Source of the DNA: an uncultured Sphingobacteriales bacterium
GTDB taxonomy: Bacteria > Bacteroidota > Bacteroidia > Chitinophagales > Chitinophagaceae
DNA: 64,000 bases
NCBI GenBank assembly: GCA_937991535.1
Contig: CALKHN010000089.1
Span: 28,821 to 92,820 of the forward strand
Direction: 5' to 3'
In this document: one piece after another, positions 1 through 8,699 of the stretch
Position numbering within the stretch: position 1 is the stretch's first letter
Layout: each line of letters starts with the position of its first letter
Notes under the pieces: generated by a model
The model's input: only the letters and a program-made list of their open reading frames with translations
Told to the model about the DNA's origin: nothing
Database searches by the model: none
Translations under genes and position numbers: made by a program

Positions 1-1459
1 CAATTTCAGCTTTTATAAAATCCATCACCTGCGAACGGGCGGTTTCATAGCGGTGAACAGTGGTAATGGGTATTCTTCCGGGCGGAAGTTCATCCATGAT
101 GCTGTAGTCAAGATCGCCATATGCCGTCATAGCCAGCGTTCTTGGGATAGGCGTTGCCGTCATCACCAGCATGTGCGGGGGAATTTCACTTTTATCCCAA
201 AGCTTTGCTCTTTGCGCCACGCCAAAACGGTGTTGCTCATCTACCACAGCAAAGCCAAGCTTATTAAACTGCACCTGGTCTTCAATGAGGGCATGCGTAC
301 CTGTTAGTATATGAAGGCTTCCATCGGCGGCTTTCGATAAAAGTTCTTTTCGCCGGGCCTTTTTTGTGGAGCCGGTAAGCAGGCCTGTTTCAACAGGCAT
401 ATCTTTTAAAAGCTCCCTGATGTTGTCGTAATGCTGCTGCGCGAGTATTTCAGTGGGCGCCATCATACAGCTTTGATAGCCATTATCGGCCGCGAGTAAC
501 ATGCAAAGCAGGGCCACAATGGTTTTGCCGCTGCCCACATCGCCCTGCAGCAAACGATTCATCTGAAAGCCTCTTGCCGTATCCTGCCTGATCTCTTTCA
601 ATACTCTTTTTTGGGCGCCGGTTAATTCAAAAGGAAGATGGGATTTATAAAAAGTATGAAATAATTCGCCCACCTGTTCAAACACAATGCCCTTTGAATA
701 ACGGTGGCGGTTAGAGCGTATCAGTCCCAGCCTTACCTGTGCGAGGAACAGCTCTTCAAATTTTAACCGGGTTAATGCTTTTTCATACTGTTCATTATCG
801 GAGGGGAAATGAATATTCAGGTAAGCCTCGTATCGTGGAAATAGCTTCAGTTGTTGAATAATATTATCCGGAATATTTTCAGGTATATCTTTTTCATGAA
901 GCAGCCCGATAAGCGTTTGCATCAGTTTGCCGATCTGTCTGCCGTTGAGCCCTCTCACTTTTAATTTTTCCGTGGTGGGATAAACCGGCTCGAGATGATT
1001 TTTACCTCCGCTTTTTTCGACAGTAAATATTTCGGTTTCGGGATGGGTGATCTGCGGGCTGCCCATGAAGTATGAAAGCTTTCCGAAAACAAGATAGGAC
1101 TGACCCACCTGGATATTTTTTTGTATCCAGCTAATGCCCTGGAACCAGGTGAGCTCCAGGGATCCCGTATCGTCCCTCAATTCGGCAACTAAGCGCCTTC
1201 CTCTTTTTTCTCCCATTGTTTCGCAGGAAACGATTTTACCTGCCACCTGGATAAAATCTGAAGCCGGAGTAAGATCGCCGATCTTTTTTATTTCTGTTTT
1301 ATCTATATGCCGGTAAGGAAAGTGTTCCAGCAGATCGTTGAAAGTAAAAATGTTCAGTTCCTTTTTAAGCAGGTCTCCCTTCAGAGGACCAACGCCTTTA
1401 AGATACTCAATGGGATTGGATAATATAGAACTGAGCTGACTGATACATGCGGCTTTAAT
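1..1459 (-). CDS. recG: ATP-dependent DNA helicase RecG (partial, 3' end outside window)
   Basis: RecG remodels stalled replication forks and branched DNA by ATP-driven branch migration. The visible ~486 residues start with the family N-terminus (SNPIEYLKGVG) and an OB-fold wedge region. They continue into the helicase core with Walker A GDVGSGKT, the DEQH box in VVDEQHRFG, and motif III-like TATPIPRT. About 200 C-terminal residues lie beyond the left edge. The start is a problem: between an in-frame TAG near 1519 and the conserved N-terminus I find no ATG, GTG or TTG in this frame. The boundary given is an ATT codon and is only a guess. An ATG one frame away at 1450 would fit if there is a one-base indel. 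Confidence 0.9.
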   Translation of the reverse strand, partial: MKAACISQLSSILSNPIEYLKGVGPLKGDLLKKELNIFTFNDLLEHFPYRHIDKTEIKKIGDLTPASDFIQVAGKIVSCETMGEKRGRRLVAELRDDTGSLELTWFQGISWIQKNIQVGQSYLVFGKLSYFMGSPQITHPETEIFTVEKSGGKNHLEPVYPTTEKLKVRGLNGRQIGKLMQTLIGLLHEKDIPENIPDNIIQQLKLFPRYEAYLNIHFPSDNEQYEKALTRLKFEELFLAQVRLGLIRSNRHRYSKGIVFEQVGELFHTFYKSHLPFELTGAQKRVLKEIRQDTARGFQMNRLLQGDVGSGKTIVALLCMLLAADNGYQSCMMAPTEILAQQHYDNIRELLKDMPVETGLLTGSTKKARRKELLSKAADGSLHILTGTHALIEDQVQFNKLGFAVVDEQHRFGVAQRAKLWDKSEIPPHMLVMTATPIPRTLAMTAYGDLDYSIMDELPPGRIPITTVHRYETARSQVMDFIKAEI

Positions 1460-1611
1460 GGCAAATGTAAGGAAAGCCTGAATGACACAATTGATTGTCG
1501 CAATATCATTCGCTTTAAACTAAGAAAAATACTGACGGCAATTATTTATGCTTTGAAATCCTGAAATACCGTATTGTTTATTAGGCAGAGCCGAAAGAAG
1601 TTTGTATACAT

Positions 1612-3180
1612 TCATAAAATGGTAACAGGAAATTCGCGGTATCCCGATCCTGTTGTCCAGCGTATCTTATAATCTCCCGTATAGTTTACTTTGCCCATCG
1701 GATCCTTTCCGTCCCATTGTATCATAAATGTTTCTTCTCCTATTTTGCCGGTATATAAATTGGTTATCTTTTTGCCCGTTAAAGAATACAGGTCTACCTG
1801 TAATGTGCCGGGTGCCCATGATTTGCATACGATAACAGATTTTTCTTTTTTTGTGATGGTGTGTGGAAGTACAGTGGCGAGGTAGAGTTCTTTGCTTTCT
1901 GTAAAGTTCATTTCAGGTAAGCTAACTTTTCCTTTAGCATATTTTCTTTTAAAGCCGGGAGGATTCTTAAGCACGGTGTTTTCATAGCGTAAACGTTCAG
2001 CACGATGCTTGCCTTCCCTGAACCGCAGTTCATAAAGATCGCGTATGGTTTGGTTAAAATCGAGCAAACCTGTCCAGAGTTCACCCGCATTCTTTGAAGC
2101 GGTTGAATGGCCGTAAGCCCGTTTAAATGCTGCAATGCCCGTAGTATCATTATCCGCGCCCAGTCCGTTTGAATTAATGAATTTCGGATTTACTTTATCC
2201 TTATTCCACATCACTTTCAGGTTGGTATTGATGATCCTTTGAATGTCTTGTTCACTAAAGACTATACCATAATGATAAGCTTCGGCAATTTTTTCTACCT
2301 CGCCGGCCTGGTAAGCCGAACGCCAGGGATGAACCCAAACGCCATGGCGTGTGTCCTTCTTTTCCAAATCAATATCCCCGGGAGTGAGCGGGTCAAAATA
2401 GTTCCAGCAATAGTGGTCGTCAAAATATTGGAAATGACTTTTTAATGTAAAAAAAATCCTTTCCGCCCTGTTTCTGTAAACTGTACTGCCTGTAATGCGG
2501 TAAAGCCTCAGGTAAACCTGCCCCGCATCCAACTGTTTATTAAATGGGTGGCTTACTCCCGCCCGGTTGGTTGCAGGATCGTATATCCATTCCCTGAGGT
2601 TACCCGGGTTTAAAAACTTACTGAAGCCGGTATAAGCGCCATATGCGCCATCTTCATACCATGTTCCTCTTTTGTCCCATTTCTCTGCGAAATCTTTTTT
2701 AGCTGTTTCAACATAAGCGTTTGCTCTGCTACCGTATATTGTTTTCAGGGAATCATTTTCCAGAACCAGAACACAGAAATCAAGGATCCCTGTTATCAGA
2801 ATGGCATCGCCTACAAGCGCGTCCTGCCAGTATCTTTTATCATAAGCATAGGGGCCAATCCATCCCCTGTATCCGTCCGGGTCGGTGTCCAGCCTGCTAA
2901 TTAAAAAGTCGTAATATGCCATTCCGGCATCGAGCCATGCTGTATCTCCGGTGAGTTGAAAGTTTTCTACATATTGATCCATGCCCACCCTGGCATGCCA
3001 GCAAAAGTTTTCGCCTTTTGCATTTTCTGTAAATGCGGGATTATTGATCATTTTGGCGGATAAGGCTTTTGGCGTTATGCCGGCCAAAGGATCATTTTGA
3101 GCAGGAACGGAAATGACAGTGCATAAAAGTACCGGAAAAAATAAAAATATAAAAAGATCGTGTCGCATAGTCATATACAT
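1612..3180 (-). CDS. Secreted alpha/alpha-toroid (six-hairpin-like) protein with FlgD-like C-terminus
   Basis: This is a predicted extracytoplasmic protein of about 520 residues. A hydrophobic signal segment (DLFIFLFFPVLLCTVIS) near the N-terminus ends at a VPAQ-type cleavage site. The bulk is helical and rich in Trp, Tyr and His, with repeats such as ARVGMDQYVENF and LDAGQVYLRLYRITG. These resemble alpha/alpha barrels of polysaccharide lyases, glycosidases or epimerases. The last ~70 residues (QWDGKDPMG..YTGDYKIRW) look like a FlgD-type Ig-like domain, common at the end of exported Bacteroidota proteins. Substrate and reaction cannot be named. Upstream starts exist at 3225 (GTG) and 3213 (ATG); 3180 gives the more natural signal peptide. 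Confidence 0.75.
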   Translation of the reverse strand: MYMTMRHDLFIFLFFPVLLCTVISVPAQNDPLAGITPKALSAKMINNPAFTENAKGENFCWHARVGMDQYVENFQLTGDTAWLDAGMAYYDFLISRLDTDPDGYRGWIGPYAYDKRYWQDALVGDAILITGILDFCVLVLENDSLKTIYGSRANAYVETAKKDFAEKWDKRGTWYEDGAYGAYTGFSKFLNPGNLREWIYDPATNRAGVSHPFNKQLDAGQVYLRLYRITGSTVYRNRAERIFFTLKSHFQYFDDHYCWNYFDPLTPGDIDLEKKDTRHGVWVHPWRSAYQAGEVEKIAEAYHYGIVFSEQDIQRIINTNLKVMWNKDKVNPKFINSNGLGADNDTTGIAAFKRAYGHSTASKNAGELWTGLLDFNQTIRDLYELRFREGKHRAERLRYENTVLKNPPGFKRKYAKGKVSLPEMNFTESKELYLATVLPHTITKKEKSVIVCKSWAPGTLQVDLYSLTGKKITNLYTGKIGEETFMIQWDGKDPMGKVNYTGDYKIRWTTGSGYREFPVTIL

Positions 3181-3403
3181 TCTTTTTGAATCATTTGTTT
3201 GATGGATGTTCATAATGCTGATCACCGGGCAGTCCCAATCATCTGTGTAAATATCCTAAATCTTCTTATTACAACTATTTTATGACGATGTATGGAACTT
3301 TCTTGAACCGCCGGTGCGACGCAGGGATAAGCCGGGAAGCTTTACGGGTAGTTTGACTATTTCAGAAAAAGCATCCTATTAAATCTGCCAGGAAGAACAG
3401 TCT

Positions 3404-3757
3404 CTAATTATCATTAATCGCTGATAGTACATTTTGAACTTTAATCTTCAATTCCGGGAGATCATTTATTATAATTTGCCAAATTAAATGATTATCAACT
3501 CCAAAATATTCGTGAACTAAAATATGCCTCATCCCTGTTATTTGCCGCCATTCTATTTCGCTGAATTTATTTTTAGTTTCTTCAGAAATATAGTTTGCGG
3601 CTTCACCAATAATTTCAATTTGCTTAATTGAAGCAAAACGCATCATGGAATTTTTTAGGAAAGCGTCAAAAGCAATATTTGCTATATAATTCTCAATTTC
3701 TTCAACTGCCTCTAAAATATGTTGCAGTCTTTGTTTATCGCTAATTTTACCTTTCAT
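3404..3757 (-). CDS. hepT: HepT-like ribonuclease toxin (DUF86)
   Basis: HepT toxins are HEPN-domain RNases that are neutralised by a partner nucleotidyltransferase. The 117-residue protein is all helical and carries the diagnostic RX4HXY motif as R77, H82 and Y84 (RHILVHEYF). The tyrosine is the residue that MntA-type antitoxins AMPylate in the characterised family. Its start overlaps the end of the antitoxin gene by 11 bases, so the two are translationally coupled with the antitoxin first. Confidence 0.88.
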   Translation of the reverse strand: MKGKISDKQRLQHILEAVEEIENYIANIAFDAFLKNSMMRFASIKQIEIIGEAANYISEETKNKFSEIEWRQITGMRHILVHEYFGVDNHLIWQIIINDLPELKIKVQNVLSAINDN

Positions 3758-4040
3758 AAATAAGCTGTTTGTCCTTATTTATGAATGGAAGAATATGCCT
3801 GGATACGCCATTACTCGAAACGAGGTCAATTTTTTTATGCAATTTTTCTTCCAGATCAAACTTCATATTGACAAAACTCATACCGATGTGTTTAGAATAG
3901 TCAAGCTCAACCAGTATATCTATGTCGCTATCATTAGCGGCATCTTTTCGGGAATAAGATCCAAACAGGAAGGCTCTAAGTACAGGTTTATCCCGGAAGT
4001 AGTCCGCTATTGTTTTTATATCTTTCGCAGAAAGTTGCAT
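3747..4040 (-). CDS. mntA: MntA-type nucleotidyltransferase antitoxin
   Basis: This is a minimal nucleotidyltransferase of about 97 residues. It has the signature GSX10DXD at G27, S28, D39 and D41 (GSYSRKDAANDSDID). In characterised HepT-MntA modules it AMPylates the toxin tyrosine and so inactivates it. I chose the ATG at 4040 (MQLSAKDIKT) over the ATG at 4058. The family normally starts there, and a TATTTTTG promoter -7 element lies directly upstream inside the longer reading frame, which would make the mRNA leaderless or nearly so. It precedes and overlaps hepT. Confidence 0.87.
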   Translation of the reverse strand: MQLSAKDIKTIADYFRDKPVLRAFLFGSYSRKDAANDSDIDILVELDYSKHIGMSFVNMKFDLEEKLHKKIDLVSSNGVSRHILPFINKDKQLIYER

Positions 4041-4102
4041 GTAGCAAAAATAACGCATTGTTTTCCTAATTTTAGTATTTAGTCTTTTTAAACGATTGTT
4101 CC

Positions 4103-7100
4103 ATGAGAAAGCCTTTTATGACTTTATTGTTTTTTTGCTTCGCAATAACGGGTATGGCGCAGCAACCGGCTACGGTAAAAGAATATCTGCAATCGTTTCC
4201 CACCTATGGGTTTTCAGATCCCAATCCCATGCCGCTGCTTTCGCCTGTGTACCCTTATTTCAGGTACGATGGATTTACCGGTAAAGCTGAGCAAAAACAA
4301 TGGAAGATCGTTGAACTGGAGAACGATTACATTAAAGTGCTCATCACCCCTGAAATAGGGGGAAAGATCTGGGCTGCTATAGAAAAAAAATCAGGGAAAT
4401 CATTTATCTATTATAACCATACTGTAAAGTTTCGCGATATCGCTATGCGGGGTCCATGGACGAGTGGCGGGCTCGAGCCCAACTACGGTATCATTGGTCA
4501 TACACCTTCCAACGCTACGCCGGTTGATTATATTACCCGGGAAAATGACGATGGAAGTGTAAGCTGTATCATTGGCGTACTGGATTTATTAACCCGGAGC
4601 AACTGGAGGATAGAGGTCAATTTACAAAAAGACAAAGCGTATTTCACCACGCAGTCTTTCTGGTACAATTCCACCCCCGTTGCACAGCCTTATTACCATT
4701 GGATGAACCTGGGCGTTAAAGCAAAAGGCAACCTTGAATTTATTTTTCCGGGTACAGGGTATATCGGACATAATGGCGAGCATGCGGATTGGCCGGTAAA
4801 TGAAACCAACGGGAAAAAAATAAATTTTTATGAAGAGAATAATTTCGGTGGATATAAATCATACCACGTTATTGGAAAACCCGCCGATTTTTTTGGCGCC
4901 TACTGGCACGATGACAATACCGGCATGGTGCGCTATGGCACTTACGACGATAAAGCCGGCAGAAAAATATGGATATGGGGATTATCACAACAAGGTATGA
5001 TCTGGGAAAAATTGCTTACCGATACCGACGGGCAATATGTAGAAATTCAATCGGGCAGACTGTTCAATCAAAATGCGGAAAAAAGCAGTTTCACTCCGTT
5101 TAAGCACATTGCCTTTGCACCCTATGCAACCGATACCTGGAAAGAGTACTGGTATCCTGTATCGCAAACACATGGTATTGGCAAGGCCAATGCGTATGGT
5201 GCGCTCAACGTGAAGTATGAGAATGGTTTTCTGAAAATGTATTTCTCCGCAGCGCAGTTTGTTCACGATACTTTATTGATAAAAGCCGGAGGGAGAACGG
5301 TATACAGCAGGGCTCTGAACCTGTCGCCATTGCAGGTATTTTCAGATTCCTTACAGGTAAGCCTAAACGCGGAAGATATTATTGCTGCTTTGGGCAATAA
5401 TAAACTGGTATACCATAGTGATCCCGGCTTTGAAGCGCTCAGCCGGCCGGTATCATCTCCTGTGAACTTCAACTGGAATACCGCCTACGGCTTGTATGTG
5501 CTGGGTAAAGAATATATGGATCAAAAGATGTATGGCAAGGCTGAAGAAAAACTCACTGAGGCTTTGAACAAAGACAGCAATTATCTTCCCGCATTAGTAA
5601 AAATGGCTGAACTCATGTACCGCAATATGCGATATACTGAAGCTTTGAAAATGTCGGCCAGGGCACTCCGTATTGACACCCATGCAGGGGATGCTAATTA
5701 TTATTATGGTATCATCAACGCACAGTTGGGTAATATCGCCGACGCGAAGGACGGGTTCAGCATCGCCTCACTTACGCCGGAATACCGCAGCGCCGCCTAT
5801 ACCGAACTTAGCAAAATGCATAGCAAAGAAAAAGATTTTGACAAAGCCATTGCATATGCAGCGAAAGCGATTGACTTCAATCGTTATAATATAGATGCGC
5901 TGATGCTGCAGGCTGCTGCTTTGCGCAGCAATAAGGCTGCTGCAAAAGCGGAGGCAATACTAAAAATTATCTTATCATATGATCCGCTGAATCATTTTGC
6001 CCGTTTTGAAAAATATCTGTGGCAGCAAACGGAAGAAACCAAACAGGCATTTGTTTCACTGGTGCGGAATGAATTGCCTGTGGAAACTTTTGCTGAACTG
6101 GGTATCTGGTATTACAATGCAGGTTATGCAGATGAAGCATTGAAGGTGTTTTCAACAGGTAAGCCTGGCGCGGAAGCTATTGTATGGCAGGCGTTTCTTC
6201 AAAACAAAAAAGCAGATTGCGCTGCTATAAACCCTGAGTTGGTTTTCCTTTTTCGTTCAGAAACGGCAATGGTGCTTGAGCATTTGCTAAAAAGCCAAAA
6301 CGACTGGCTGCTCAAATACCAGTTGGCATTGATATACAAAGACAGGAATCGCGAAGCGGAGTGTAAGCAATTGTTGCTGTCCTGCGGTGACCTGCCTTTT
6401 TATGCGCCATTTTATGCAACCCGCGCTGTTGTTTTTGCTGACAGCGATACGTCCCAAAGCCTGGGAGATTTACAGAAAGCATGGTCATTAGACAAAACCC
6501 AATGGCGGTATTATAAAATGCTCGGAGAATATTATAACGAACACCGGCAACCCCAAAAAGCATTAGCACTTGTAGCGCCATTTTACAAAGCGCACCCGCA
6601 GCAATATATAATGGGAATGCTGTATGCCAAAACACTAATGCTGAATAAAAAGTATAAGGAAGCAGACGCGGTATTGGCTAAGCTGAATATCATACCATTT
6701 GAAGGCGCTACAGAAGGAAAAGGACTTTACCGTGAAGCCAAACTAATGCTGGCTCTGCAGGAAATGCAAAACCACAACTACAGGAAAGCGCTGACATTTA
6801 TCGGTCAGTCGCGCTTATGGCCACAAAACCTGGGTGTGGGAAAACCTTATGATAATGAAATAGACAGCCGCCTTGAAGACTGGATGGAGTATGTATGTAA
6901 CCGGCAAATGAAAAGGAAAGACAATAATGTTTTGCTGGAACACATTTTACAGTTTACGCCGCGCGTAGATAATACAGTAAGCAATTTTATTCCTTCCAAT
7001 GCATTGGTATCAGCATGGGCAATTGAAAAGAAAGAAGGAAAAGTCAAAGCTGCTGAATGGTTAGATCAGCAAATCACACTATACCCTCACCTGCGTAAAA

Positions 7101-7222
7101 CCCTGGAATGGAGCAGGGATATGTTTGACAATAAGACATTGCCGGTATTGCGTGATACTCAAAAAGATGCCGGTATGCGTATTCTGGAAGTCCTGGTAAT
7201 GATGGGAGAGAGCAGTCACTAA
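4103..7222 (+). CDS. Exported DUF5107 domain protein with C-terminal TPR repeats
   Basis: The 1039-residue protein begins with a signal peptide (residues ~1-19, ending TGMAQ). A DUF5107 beta-rich domain follows (about 25-390), with aromatic-rich motifs such as GGKIWAAIEKKSGKSFIYYN and YYHWMNLGVKAKG. The fold class resembles carbohydrate-binding or galactose-mutarotase-like sandwiches. From about residue 465 to the end there are many TPR units (for example KAEEKLTEALNKDSNYLPAL and KAIAYAAKAIDFNRYNIDAL). Family members are common in Bacteroidota sugar-use loci, but the reaction is not established. The gene is isolated, divergent from the MntA gene with 44 bases between them. Confidence 0.85.
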   Translation: MRKPFMTLLFFCFAITGMAQQPATVKEYLQSFPTYGFSDPNPMPLLSPVYPYFRYDGFTGKAEQKQWKIVELENDYIKVLITPEIGGKIWAAIEKKSGKSFIYYNHTVKFRDIAMRGPWTSGGLEPNYGIIGHTPSNATPVDYITRENDDGSVSCIIGVLDLLTRSNWRIEVNLQKDKAYFTTQSFWYNSTPVAQPYYHWMNLGVKAKGNLEFIFPGTGYIGHNGEHADWPVNETNGKKINFYEENNFGGYKSYHVIGKPADFFGAYWHDDNTGMVRYGTYDDKAGRKIWIWGLSQQGMIWEKLLTDTDGQYVEIQSGRLFNQNAEKSSFTPFKHIAFAPYATDTWKEYWYPVSQTHGIGKANAYGALNVKYENGFLKMYFSAAQFVHDTLLIKAGGRTVYSRALNLSPLQVFSDSLQVSLNAEDIIAALGNNKLVYHSDPGFEALSRPVSSPVNFNWNTAYGLYVLGKEYMDQKMYGKAEEKLTEALNKDSNYLPALVKMAELMYRNMRYTEALKMSARALRIDTHAGDANYYYGIINAQLGNIADAKDGFSIASLTPEYRSAAYTELSKMHSKEKDFDKAIAYAAKAIDFNRYNIDALMLQAAALRSNKAAAKAEAILKIILSYDPLNHFARFEKYLWQQTEETKQAFVSLVRNELPVETFAELGIWYYNAGYADEALKVFSTGKPGAEAIVWQAFLQNKKADCAAINPELVFLFRSETAMVLEHLLKSQNDWLLKYQLALIYKDRNREAECKQLLLSCGDLPFYAPFYATRAVVFADSDTSQSLGDLQKAWSLDKTQWRYYKMLGEYYNEHRQPQKALALVAPFYKAHPQQYIMGMLYAKTLMLNKKYKEADAVLAKLNIIPFEGATEGKGLYREAKLMLALQEMQNHNYRKALTFIGQSRLWPQNLGVGKPYDNEIDSRLEDWMEYVCNRQMKRKDNNVLLEHILQFTPRVDNTVSNFIPSNALVSAWAIEKKEGKVKAAEWLDQQITLYPHLRKTLEWSRDMFDNKTLPVLRDTQKDAGMRILEVLVMMGESSH

Positions 7223-7382
7223 GCCTTAAATACAAAGTCGTTTGCATTTATCACTAAGTGTATTACTATAGCCCGCCCGGATGAGCGCCGTTCAAACGGG
7301 CCCGACCGGTTTTTCACATCATGTTAGTAGTTTTTACTCTGATTTTTGCTGTAGAACCAGTAGGTTTGTAAAAATCATTGCT

Positions 7383-8516
7383 ATGGGTGACGTGCTGAAC
7401 ATCACTGATTTTTTAAATCCGGTCAACCGGTACCATTTATCGCACGATGAAGGCTATCGTGAAGGACAGGTTGGGAGTAGTATTGAATTGTATGAGGAAG
7501 AGTTGCCCGACCTTGATGTTGCCGATGTGGTGCTGGTGGGCTGCGGCGAGCAAAGAGGCGAAGGTTTAGATAAGTATTCTGCTGGTCCTGATGTGATTCG
7601 CAGCCAGTTTTATGCTTTGTATTACTGGCATAAGGATATCAGGATAGCCGATGTTGGAAATATTAAATCGGGCGCGGGGATGGCTGATACCTATGCGGCG
7701 TTAAGAATGGTGGTAAGCGAACTGCTGCATATTGGAAAAACGGTGATTGTTCTGGGTGGCAGTCACGATCTTACCCTTGCACAATACGATGCTTATAAAG
7801 CACTGAACCATATTATTGAAGCCACCGTAATAGACGGGCTCATTGATCTGAGTATGGATAACCCACAGCGGAGCAGAAATTTCTTAATGGAGATATTAAC
7901 CGGCGAACCCAACTTCATCAGGCATTATAATCATATTGCGTTTCAGAGCTATTTTGTGAATCCGCATATGCTGGAAACAATGGATAAACTTCGGTTTGAT
8001 TGTTACCGGCTGGGTGTGGTTAAGGAGCATATGGATGAAATGGAACCTGTATTGCGCAACACCAATATGCTGAGCTTTGATATTGCAGCATTACAGCATG
8101 CCGCGGCGCCTTCCAATTATCTTTCCCCTAATGGATTGGATGGCGAACAAGCCTGCATGCTTACCCGCTTTGCAGGTATGAGCCCCAATATCAATTCCAT
8201 AGGCATTTATGGTTACAGCGTCGAAAATGACATCCAGCAATTAACCGCAAAGCAAATCGCGCAGATGCTTTGGTATTTTGTAGATGGAAGATGGCAGGGT
8301 AAACATGAAGCGATACTGGCTGAAAAAGATAACTTTTTTGAATTCAATACTGCGTTCGCAGAGATTGATACGGTGTTTTTACAAAGTAAAAAAACAGGAC
8401 GATGGTGGATGCAGTTACCGGATAAATCTTATATCGCGTGCTCGTACCAGGACTACATTCAAGCGAGCAGCAATGAAATACCGGAACGCTGGCTCAGAGC
8501 GCAGGAGAGGAGCTGA
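7383..8516 (+). CDS. Arginase/formimidoylglutamase-family protein, probably without arginase activity
   Basis: The protein (~377 residues) has the ureohydrolase fold signature, but the metal motifs are eroded. The first motif reads GGSHDLT and keeps its histidine. The second (normally DAHxD) is DGLID and loses the histidine. The third (normally SxDxDxxDP) is SFDIAALQ and loses the second aspartate. Four of six manganese ligands remain. Bacteroidota encode many such divergent members whose role is unknown. I placed the start at the ATG at 7383 (MGDVLNITDFL), because the 34 residues upstream of it in the open frame look non-coding. An isolated gene; the stop sits in a TGAGTAG word like the arrays elsewhere. 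Confidence 0.82.
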   Translation: MGDVLNITDFLNPVNRYHLSHDEGYREGQVGSSIELYEEELPDLDVADVVLVGCGEQRGEGLDKYSAGPDVIRSQFYALYYWHKDIRIADVGNIKSGAGMADTYAALRMVVSELLHIGKTVIVLGGSHDLTLAQYDAYKALNHIIEATVIDGLIDLSMDNPQRSRNFLMEILTGEPNFIRHYNHIAFQSYFVNPHMLETMDKLRFDCYRLGVVKEHMDEMEPVLRNTNMLSFDIAALQHAAAPSNYLSPNGLDGEQACMLTRFAGMSPNINSIGIYGYSVENDIQQLTAKQIAQMLWYFVDGRWQGKHEAILAEKDNFFEFNTAFAEIDTVFLQSKKTGRWWMQLPDKSYIACSYQDYIQASSNEIPERWLRAQERS

Positions 8517-8660
8517 GTAGTCCTAACAGGTTTACCTCCCAGACTATGTAAATGTGGAAATATGAAAATGCCTGCCCCCGTCCTACTGGTGTCATCCCCG
8601 CCTGAATGGCTCAGTAGGGCAATCGGGCGGGCGACTGAATAGGCGGGAGGAAATGTAAAA

Positions 8661-8699
8661 TTCACTATTCACCACTGACTACTCACCACCACATTCACC
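8661..8699 (-). repeat. Heptad array upstream of the carboxypeptidase gene
   Basis: Read on the minus strand this stretch contains seven-base units TGGTGAG, TAGTCAG, TGGTGAA and TAGTGAA. It abuts the ATG of the next gene. It belongs to the TRGTNNR type seen after several stop codons in the window. Confidence 0.7.

Noticed and set aside
7281..7382. Longer start of the arginase-family protein
   Set aside because: The extra 34 residues are rich in Cys, Ser and Phe without family similarity; the ATG at 7383 fits better.
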